From positions 509,009,444 through 509,073,443 of the forward strand of contig NC_053390.1 of assembly GCF_905171765.1 (NCBI RefSeq): 64,000 nt of DNA, written 5' to 3'. This document shows, in pieces, positions 55,676 to 64,000 of this stretch (position 1 is the stretch's first letter; each line of letters starts with the position of its first letter). The position numbers were made by a program, and so were the translations under genes. The DNA is from Bufo bufo (lineage: Eukaryota > Chordata > Amphibia > Anura > Bufonidae). The notes under the pieces are model-generated. The model was not told the origin of the DNA. It searched no databases and worked only from the letters and a program-made list of their open reading frames with translations.

Positions 55676-57202
55676 GGCCCCTTTCACACGGGCGAGTTTT
55701 TCGCGCGGGTGCAATGCGTGAGGTGAACGCATTGCACCCGCACTGAATCCGGACCCATTCATTTTTATGGGGCTGTGCAGATGAGCGGTGATTTTCACGC
55801 ATCACTTGTGCGTTGCGTGAAAATCGCAGTATGCTCCTCTTTGTGCATTTTCCACACAACGCAGGCCCCAAGTGCGGATGCGGTGCGATTTTCACGCACG
55901 GTTGCTAGGAGACGTTATAAGGGAAAATAATAGCATTCTTAATACAGAATGCTTAGTACAATAGGGCTGGAGGGGTTAAAAATTATTTTTTTTAACTCAC
56001 CTTAAAGAGGACCTTTCACCTGAAAATGCAAGTTAAACTAAAGATATACCCTTACTTGCCGACCCCCGGTGGTTGCCTTTTCAGTTCTTCATTTTGCACT
56101 CAGTGCCCCCGTTTGTCCGCGGTGCCACCCGCAATATTTCCCGCCTTCTATGCTAATGAGCCATTCGGCTCAACTGGGCGGGCCTGCAAAAGTTCTCCCG
56201 GGCGTGTCTTTCTTCTCCCTGGCACGGAACACATCCAATCAGCGCACTCCGCTCTTAGCCAGGGAGAAGAAGCGAGAACTGGAGCGATTTCATCTATTCT
56301 GAGCCGCCGCCTCCGACGCTGCTTCAATGCTCGCGACGGGAATCCAAGATGGTGCCTGCTCAGGATGGATGGAATCTCTCCAGTTCTCGCTAATCTCGCG
56401 AGAACTGGAGCTTCTTCTCCCTGGTTAAGAGCGGAGCGCGCTGATTGGATGCGCTCCCTGCCAGGCAGAAGAAAGACACGTCCGGGAAAACTTTTGCAGG
56501 CCCGCCCAGTTGAGCCGAATGGCTCATTAGCATAGAACGCAGACAAACGGGGGCACTGAGTTCAAAATGAAGAACTGAATAAGCACCACTGGGGGCCGGC
56601 AAGTAAGGGTATATCTTTAGTTTAACTTGCATTTTCAGGTGAAAGGTCCTCCTTAATCCACTTGTTCGCGCAGCTCGGCTTCTCTTCTGTCTTCATCTTT
56701 GGTGTGCACAGGAAAAGGACCTGTGGTGACGTCACTACGCTCGTCACATGGTCTGTCACATGATCCATCACCATGGTAAAAGATCATGTGATGGACCATG
56801 TGATGAGCGCAGTGACGTCATCAAAGGTCTTATTCCTCAAAGAAGAAGACAGAAGAGAAGCCGGGCTGCGCGAACAAGTGGATTAAGGCGAGTTAAATTT
56901 ACTTATTTTTTTTAACCCCTCCAGCCCTATTGTACTATGCATTTTGTATTAAGAATGCTATTATTTTCCCTTATAACCATGTTATAAGGGAAAATAATAC
57001 AATCTACACAACACCTAACCCAAACCCGAACTTCTTTGAAGAAGTCTGGGTTCGGGTTTGGGTACCAAACATGCCGATTTTTCTCACGTGCGTGCAAAAC
57101 GCATTACAATATTTTGCACTCGTGTGGAAAAATGGCGTATTTTCCCGTGACGCACCCGCATCTTATCCGGGCCAAAAACATGACGCCCGTGTGAAAGAGG
57201 CC
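55676..57202. mobile_element. PIF/Harbinger-like palindromic MITE, hosting a second MITE
   Basis: The termini ggcccctttcacacgggcg and cgcccgtgtgaaagaggcc lie between TTA (55673-55675) and TTA (57203-57205). Much of the element is palindromic about 56780: the block tagtacaatagggctggagg (55956 on) recurs inverted at about 56915-56935, and cgtcactacgctcgtcacat is answered by tgtgatgagcgcagtgacgt. The inner 56006-56652 is a separate insertion. Confidence 0.8.
56006..56652. mobile_element. T2/Kolobok-like palindromic MITE
   Basis: agaggacctttcacctgaaa and its inverse (ttcaggtgaaaggtcctcc, last bases variant) are flanked by TTAA (56002-56005 and 56653-56656). The arms pair for about 200 bp, including atgcaagttaaactaaagat and cccgtttgtc. 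Long stretches in the middle also invert (cgagaactgg, ccagttctcg). Confidence 0.8.
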
Positions 57203-57295
57203 TTATTACCCATTCCCTGCAAATTAGTGAAAGCAGACCATTGCATAATGAAGGGATAATTTGTCTTAAATACAGAGACAGAAAAGATGCCTTAA

Positions 57296-58896
57296 CCGCT
57301 TAAGGACCCGCACCGTACATTTACGGTGCTGGTGGACATGACTTAAAGAGGACCTTTCATGTTTTTTTTTTATTCTAGATAAATACCTTTAATTGCGGGC
57401 TAACCCCCGCTGATGCTGCCACCCTGCTTGTTATGTTAATACTGAGCATCGGTACAAGGAGGAGAAGACGCCAGGGTTTCTCAATGGGCGTCTTCTTCTC
57501 CCTGGCTGTGCCGCGATCCAATCACAGCGGAGAGCGTCACAGCCAGGGAGAAAGTGAGCTTTTTTTTTTCTCCCTGGCTGTGACGCTCTCCACTGTGATT
57601 GAAAATAAAAAATAAAATAAAAACTGTGCTAAAACAATCTTCTTTTTGTGTCACCTTACATCACAAAAAGTGCAACACCAAGTGATCAAAAAGGCGTATG
57701 CCCCCCAAAATAGTACCAATCAAACCGTCACCTCATCCCGCCAGAAATGAGCCCCTACATAAAACAATCGGGACAAAAATAAAAAAAAACTATGGCTCTC
57801 AGAATATGAAGACACTAAAACATGATTCTTTTTGTTTAAAAAATGCTGTTATTGTGTAAAACTTAACAGAAGTTTACGACCACATATGGGGTGTTTCTGT
57901 AAACTACAGAATCAGGGTAATAAATATTGAGTTTTGTTTGGCTGTTAACCCTTGCTTTATTAGCAGAAAAATATTGATTAAAATGGAAAATCTGCCAAAA
58001 AAGTGAAATTCTGAAATTTTATCTACATTTTCCTTTAATTCTTGTGAAACACCTAAAAGGGTTAACAAAGTTTGTGAAATCAGTTTTGAGTACCTTGAGG
58101 GGTGTAGTTTCCAAAATAGGGTCACTTTTTTGGAGTTTCTACTCTAGGGGTGCATCGGGGGTCTTCAAATGTGACATAGCAACTTAAAATTATCCCAGTG
58201 AAATCTGCCTTTCAAAAACCTTATGACGTTCGTTTCCTTCTGCGCCCTGCTGTGTGCCTTTACAGCAGTTTACGACCACATATGGGGTGTTTCTGTAAAC
58301 TACAGAATCAGGGTAATAAATATTGAGTTTTGTTTGGCTGTTAACCCTTGCTTTGTTACTGGAAAAAATGGATTAAAATGGAAAATCTGCCAAAAAAGTG
58401 AAATTCTGAAATTTAATCTACATTTTCCTTTAATTCTTGTTGAACACCTAAAGGGTTAACAAAGTTTGTAAAATCAGTTTTGAGTACCTTGAGGGGTGTA
58501 ATTCCTAAAATGGGGCTATTTATGGGTGGTTTCTATTATGTAAGCCCCACAAAGTGACTTCAGACCTGAACCGGTCCTTAAAAATTGGGTTTTGGAAAAA
58601 GAAAATGTAATTTACAAAATTATCCAAATATAAAGTAGACATATGGTAAATGTAAAGTAATAACTATTTTAGGAGGTATCATTATCTGTTTTAAAAGCAG
58701 AGAAATAGAAATTTTGAAAAAAAATTGGTATTTTTTATAAATAAAAATGAAATATTTTGACTCAAATTTACCACTGTCATGAAGTACAATATGTGACGAT
58801 AAAACAATCTCAGAAAGGTTTAAAGGTAAAAGCGTTTTAAAGTTATCACCATATAAAGTGACGCGTCAGGTGAAAAATGGCAGGGTCCTGAAGGGG
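57296..58896. mobile_element. TTAA-target element, second copy (1.6 kb)
   Basis: CCGCTTAAGGACC and the degenerate right end gggtcctgaagggg lie between TTAA (57292-57295) and TTAA (58897-58900). Internal units of tttacgaccacatatggggt at about 57871 and 58270 match, inverted, those in 41334-44921. A T2-like MITE start (ttaaagaggacctttcatg, 57343) and a hairpin of ctccctggctgtg repeats sit near its left end. Confidence 0.82.
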
Positions 58897-58900
58897 TTAA

Positions 58901-60035
58901 TGTTGATATCAATTCATGATGCCAGCAGCATCACTGTCGTCGTACTTGGCATCACATTATCTACAATGAAAGCTGTATGTGTGCAGGAGTAAAATAAATG
59001 TATGGGGGTGGCAACCTAATGATCAAATTTTTAAATTTTACAATGCCATGGAGAAATTGAAAATATGGCATAGAAATTATCTGTGTACCTTATTCAGATG
59101 GCAGCACACAATGCTGTAATTTAGAGAAAGGCTGGTCACGAGGGTACCTGCCTCCTCCAGGGATGTCCTCAGAATTGTACCAGGTCAACATTTTCCAGGT
59201 GAAGAGCCAGGAAAAGAAAAAAGGAGTCAAAAAAGATGTTGCATGTGCTCAAAAAGGGGTATACGGAAAGATACCATATACTAGTGTGATACCTGTCTCT
59301 CTCCAAACCACAACTCTGTGTCAAGGAGTCATTTAAAATTCACACTCTTTCTATTATTATTTTGCCATTTGCACTTTTAAAATTTTACCTGTTAACAAAA
59401 AATTCTCATTTTATCCCTTGATGACTACAATGGTGTAACATCTGCACAATTTTTCTGGGTCTATGCAAATATGCAATGGTGGCCAAAATCATCCAAGCAA
59501 AAATATTGCCTCAAAATCCCTCTGGTGCTCTTTGTCGTTCAGGCCCAGCCATGTGCCCAAATAGCAGATTTGGGTCACTTTGTGGTATTTCTGAACTCAG
59601 GAGAAATGAATACATTTTGAGGTGCATTTCTTCACTTTCATGCTGTCTAAAAAATGCGTCCTACAAAGGACGCATTTGTGAAAAAAATAATTTAATGTAG
59701 TTTTTCGCTCTTGCTTTCCATGAAATGCTCATAAATAATATAGGATCAAAAATATGACCACACACCTAAATACAATCTATTAGGGGTGTACTTTCCAAAA
59801 TGGTTTAACTTCTGGTGGTTTTCCACGGTTCGGGGGACTCAGGGCCTCTTCAAGCATCAAATGGGGTTGTAGAACTAGCCATAGAAAAATTGGACCTTCT
59901 AGGCCCAGACATGTGTCCAAGCAACAGATTTAGACTACTTTAGGGGTATGTCTGACCTCAGGAGAAATACTGTAGCTCAACAAGTGTCAAGATGATTTTC
60001 TTCACTTTCATGCTCTGGGTCCATGTCCTATAAAT
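58901..60035. other. Anonymous, with an internal imperfect repeat
   Basis: About 59530-59640 and 59890-60015 share cccagccatgtgcccaaata / cccagacatgtgtccaagca, cctcaggagaaata and ttcttcactttcatgct, so a ~370-bp unit is duplicated. No gene. Its first 950 bp recurs at 63045-64000. Confidence 0.6.
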
Positions 60036-60200
60036 CAGTGTTCCTCAACTTCAGTCCTCAGGTTTGAGATTATCCCACAGAATGATTATGTGCCTGTGGT
60101 AGGTCCTGATGGACTGACACTAATCATATCTCCTGCTTCATACTAAGGTAATCCTGAAAACATGACCGGCAGGTGGGCCTTGAAGACTGGAGTTAATGAA
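60036..60200. mobile_element. hAT-like MITE remnant
   Basis: Starts cagtgttcctcaacttcagt. Near its end, ggccttgaagactggagtta is an imperfect inverse of the start. The final ..aacactg is missing, so it is truncated next to the Tc1 element. Confidence 0.45.
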
Positions 60201-60206
60201 TATATA

Positions 60207-61257
60207 CACTCACCTAAAGAATTATTAGGAACACCATACTAATACAGAGTTGGACCCCCTTTTGCCTTCAGAACTGCCTTAATTCTACGTGGCATTGATT
60301 CAACAAGGTGCTTATAGCATTCTTTAGAAATGTTGGCCCATATTGATAGGATAGCATCTTGCAGTTGATAGGAGATTTGAGGGATGCACATCCAGGGCAC
60401 GAAGCTCCCGTTCCACCACATCCCAAAGATGCTCTATTGGGTTGAGATCTGGTGACTGTGGGGGCCATTTTAGTACAGTGAACTCATTGTCATGTTCAAG
60501 AAACCAATTTGAAATGATTTGAGCTTTGTGACATGGTGCATTATCCTGCTGGAAGTAGCCATCAGAGGATGGATACATGTTCTCATTCTGTTTATGCCAA
60601 ATTCGGACTCTACCATTTGAATGTCTCAACAGAAATCGAGACTCATCAGACCAGGCAACATTTTTCCAGTCTTCAACAGTCCAATTTTGGTGAGCTCGTG
60701 CAAATTGTAGCCTCTTTTTCCTATTTGTAGTGGAGATGAGTGGTACCCGGTGGGGTCTTCTGCTGTTGTAGCCCATCCGCCTCAAGGTTGTGCGTGTTGT
60801 GGCTTCACAAATGCTTTGCTGCATACCTCGGTTGTAACGAGTGGTTATTTCAGTCAACGTTGCTCTTCTATCAGCTTGAATCAGTCGGCCCGTTCTACTC
60901 TGACCTCTAGCATCCACAAGGCATTTTTGCCCACAGGACTGCCGCATACTGGATGTTTTTCCCTTTTCACACCATTCTTTGTAAACCCTAGAAATGGTTG
61001 TGCGTGAAAATCCCAGTAACTGAGCAGATTGTGAAATACTCAGACCGGCCCGTCTGGCACCAACAACCATGCCACTCTCAAAATTGTTCAAATCACCTTT
61101 CTTTCCCATTCTGACATTCAGTTTAGAGTTCAGGAGATTGTCTTGACCAGGACCACCCCCCTAAATGCATTGAAGCAACTGCCATGTGATTGGTTGACTA
61201 AATAATTACATTAATGAGAAATAGAACAGGTGGTCCTAATAATTCTTTAGGTGAGTG
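60207..61257 (-). mobile_element. Tc1/mariner element (family VI), internally deleted
   Basis: cactcacctaaagaattatt at the left and its inverse aataattctttaggtgagtg at the right; TA on the left (60205-60206), TG on the right. 1,051 bp, shorter than full copies because of a deletion within the transposase. Confidence 0.92.
60239..61109 (-). pseudogene. Tc1 family VI transposase with deletion between catalytic residues
   Basis: From ATG 61109: helix-turn-helix (MVVGARRAGLSISQSAQLLG), first aspartate in VAWSDESRFLL, second in YFQQDNAPCHKAQ, glutamate in [14 protein letters not shown]. Only about 28 residues separate SDESRF from YFQQDN, far fewer than in related enzymes, so roughly 55-60 residues, including the conserved GGGxVMVWG block, are missing without breaking frame. 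The frame then shifts near 60420 and the C-terminus (ESMPRRIKAVLKAKGG) is in 60421-60239. Inactive. Confidence 0.88.
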
Positions 61258-61270
61258 TGTATATATATAT

Positions 61271-61841
61271 TGTGACAGGACCAGGGGGAAAGTGGTAGAA
61301 GGAGTCTACATTTCACCTAGGTTCCTGTCCTATACGTTCTAAAAAGCAGCCAGGGAATTGACAGCAAGGAAAACTAGGTTTTCTCTTTGCAAGGGTTTTG
61401 TTAAAAAACCTGGTTAGAAGGGCCTGGCTGCTTGGAGCAGGGAGAGTTGGGTGGGTCCCTGCTCCAATTAGCCACTCCAGGTATTCAGGGTAACTGTGGC
61501 TAATCACCTTGGAACCTGAGTGTGCTATAAAAGGGCAAACAGCTCACTAGCTGATCTCTCTGCTCCTGGGAAGAACCCTGCTGTGTGAGTAAAAACAACA
61601 GTGTGTTTTGTTGATGGAGCTGGGCACAAGGCTCAGTTTCATGTAGTTAGGGATTACTGCCTGTCTAGAAGTAGTGGCCAGACGGCCAGGTATTTCATTT
61701 GTTTTGAACTGTTTTGTTTAATTATTTTTCTGCAACTGGAGGCCAGTTGCACCATACTTGCTTGGACTGGACTGTGTTTTATGTGCCTATAGCGCCCGTC
61801 TATCCCAGGAGACGGCGGTCCCGTGAGCTAATCCCGCTACA
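61271..61841 (+). mobile_element. Solo LTR, Gmr1-like
   Basis: tgtgacaggacc to atcccgctaca, 571 bp, inserted in a (TA)n tract so the flanking repeat (atat) cannot be phased. TATA box gctataaaagg near 61526. It shares agttgggtggg..ccctg and cagacggc segments with the Gmr1-like LTRs at 22912 and 27821, which places it in that clade. There is no internal sequence. Confidence 0.8.
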
Positions 61842-62106
61842 ATATATATATATATAAAAAGGACGTATATATGTGTGTGTCTGTGTATGTATGTATGTTC
61901 CACAATCACTCAAAAACGCAACCATCGATTTCAAAGAAACTTGGTATACACATCCCTTGCTACCTGGAAAGAAATCTTGTGGAGGTCACAGCTCTCTAGG
62001 ACGTACCGTTCCTGAGATATTCCCAAAAAATGACCTTGCAGGCCCTTAGTCTTCACATACAGTTTTACTCCAGGTTTCCATAACAACCCAGCCATTTTTC
62101 TTCACT
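61842..62106. other. (TA)n tract and unassigned repeat, possibly Helitron-like
   Basis: tatatataaaaaggacgtat with gtatgtatgtatgttccaca and ctgagatattcccaaaaaat has the wording of some animal Helitron 5' ends. No CTRR end with hairpin is seen, so I leave it open. Confidence 0.3.
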
Positions 62107-64000
62107 GCAGAAAAATATTGATTAAAATGGAAAATCTGCCAAAAAAGTGAAATTCTGAAATTTTATCTACATTTTCCTTTAATTCTTGTGAAACACCTAA
62201 AAGGGTTAACAAAGTTTGTGAAATCAGTTTTGAGTACCTTGAGGGGTGTAGTTTCCAAAATAGGGTCACTTTTTTGGAGTTTCTACTCTAGGGGTGCATC
62301 GGGGGTCTTCAAATGTGACATAGCAACTTAAAATTATCCCAGTGAAATCTGCCTTTCAAAAACCTTATGACGTTCGTTTCCTTCTGCGCCCTGCTGTGTG
62401 CCTTTACAGCAGTTTACGACCACATATGGGGTGTTTCTGTAAACTACAGAATCAGGGTAATAAATATTGAGTTTTGTTTGGCTGTTAACCCTTGCTTTGT
62501 TACTGGAAAAAATGGATTAAAATGGAAAATCTGCCAAAAAAGTGAAATTCTGAAATTTAATCTACATTTTCCTTTAATTCTTGTTGAACACCTAAAGGGT
62601 TAACAAAGTTTGTAAAATCAGTTTTGAGTACCTTGAGGGGTGTAATTCCTAAAATGGGGCTATTTATGGGTGGTTTCTATTATGTAAGCCCCACAAAGTG
62701 ACTTCAGACCTGAACCGGTCCTTAAAAATTGGGTTTTGGAAAAAGAAAATGTAATTTACAAAATTATCCAAATATAAAGTAGACATATGGTAAATGTAAA
62801 GTAATAACTATTTTAGGAGGTATCATTATCTGTTTTAAAAGCAGAGAAATAGAAATTTTGAAAAAAAATTGGTATTTTTTATAAATAAAAATGAAATATT
62901 TTGACTCAAATTTACCACTGTCATGAAGTACAATATGTGACGATAAAACTATCTCAGAAAGGTTTAAAGGTAAAAGCGTTTTAAAGTTATCACCATATAA
63001 AGTGACGCGTCAGGTGAAAAATGGCAGGGTCCTGAAGGGGTTAATGTTGATATCAATTCATGATGCCAGCAGCATCACTGTCGTCGTACTTGGCATCACA
63101 TTATCTACAATGAAAGCTGTATGTGTGCAGGAGTAAAATAAATGTATGGGGGTGGCAACCTAATGATCAAATTTTTAAATTTTACAATGCCATGGAGAAA
63201 TTGAAAATATGGCATAGAAATTATCTGTGTACCTTATTCAGATGGCAGCACACAATGCTGTAATTTAGAGAAAGGCTGGTCACGAGGGTACCTGCCTCCT
63301 CCAGGGATGTCCTCAGAATTGTACCAGGTCAACATTTTCCAGGTGAAGAGCCAGGAAAAGAAAAAAGGAGTCAAAAAAGATGTTGCATGTGCTCAAAAAG
63401 GGGTATACGGAAAGATACCATATACTAGTGTGATACCTGTCTCTCTCCAAACCACAACTCTGTGTCAAGGAGTCATTTAAAATTCACACTCTTTCTATTA
63501 TTATTTTGCCATTTGCACTTTTAAAATTTTACCTGTTAACAAAAAATTCTCATTTTATCCCTTGATGACTACAATGGTGTAACATCTGCACAATTTTTCT
63601 GGGTCTATGCAAATATGCAATGGTGGCCAAAATCATCCAAGCAAAAATATTGCCTCAAAATCCCTCTGGTGCTCTTTGTCGTTCAGGCCCAGCCATGTGC
63701 CCAAATAGCAGATTTGGGTCACTTTGTGGTATTTCTGAACTCAGGAGAAATGAATACATTTTGAGGTGCATTTCTTCACTTTCATGCTGTCTAAAAAATG
63801 CGTCCTACAAAGGACGCATTTGTGAAAAAAATAATTTAATGTAGTTTTTCGCTCTTGCTTTCCATGAAATGCTCATAAATAATATAGGATCAAAAATATG
63901 ACCACACACCTAAATACAATCTATTAGGGGTGTACTTTCCAAAATGGTTTAACTTCTGGTGGTTTTCCACGGTTCGGGGGACTCAGGGCCTCTTCAAGCA
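62107..64000. repeat. Duplicate of 57963-59856 (offset 4,144 bp), continuing past the window
   Basis: From gcagaaaaatattgattaaa onward the sequence repeats 57963-59856 with a single difference noticed (a at 58806, t at 62950). It includes most of the second TTAA-target element and the anonymous region after it. The break lies between actG and the repeat, with no transposon terminus at the join. Confidence 0.93.

Noticed and set aside
56026..56546. ORFs of 130-170 codons on both strands near 56.3 kb
   Set aside because: The two strands encode nearly the same peptide because the MITE is palindromic; no gene.

Overview
This window looks like transposable-element-dominated DNA from a vertebrate, most likely a frog or toad. 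I see no host gene, tRNA or rRNA. The organism call is inference. It rests on the mixture present: a CR1-type LINE whose ORF1 carries an SGNH esterase, a Penelope-like element with hammerhead motifs, Gmr1-like and chromodomain Ty3/gypsy elements, several Tc1/mariner families, TTAA-target elements, and PIF/Harbinger-like and T2/Kolobok-like MITEs. Almost every coding stretch is a broken element ORF.

Layout. 1-5.2 kb: a long 18-21 bp minisatellite split by an L1-type fragment that holds only ORF1. 5.2-9.5 kb: a decayed Penelope-like element on the minus strand, with a duplicated 3' segment, MITE insertions and a degenerate hammerhead ribozyme. 9.5-11.9 kb: mostly anonymous, with one short LINE 3' end. 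11.9-17.5 kb: a 5'-truncated chromodomain gypsy element (gypsy A) with a solo LTR inserted in its chromodomain. 17.5-18.3 kb: a fold-back element containing a complete hammerhead ribozyme. 18.8-31.7 kb and 47-49.4 kb: a ~66 bp AT-rich minisatellite repeatedly hit by Tc1/mariner elements, plus a Gmr1-like LTR element (22.9-28.4 kb) with integrase ahead of reverse transcriptase.

30.2-47.2 kb is a five-level nest: a Tc1 element in the minisatellite contains a CR1 LINE; the CR1 contains a gypsy element (gypsy B) and, separately, a 3.6 kb TTAA-target element; gypsy B contains a hAT element; and the hAT element carries a 1.4 kb array of a 32 bp repeat. Target-site duplications support most levels. 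49.4-53.7 kb is a third gypsy element (gypsy C) on the minus strand. 53.7-64 kb holds Tc1 remnants, nested palindromic MITEs, a second TTAA-target element, a Tc1 copy and a Gmr1-type solo LTR. It ends in a nearly identical duplication with a 4,144 bp offset that runs out of the window.

The most notable signals are: (1) a hammerhead ribozyme at 17885-17928 with all core nucleotides and three helices; (2) in gypsy B and gypsy C, a 10-nt primer-binding site next to the 5' LTR that is complementary to the predicted 5' end of the element's own RNA, about 30 nt below a TATA-like box, which implies Tf1/sushi-style self-priming; (3) the Gmr1-like pol order with a SCAN-like gag; (4) the recent-looking 4,144 bp tandem duplication.
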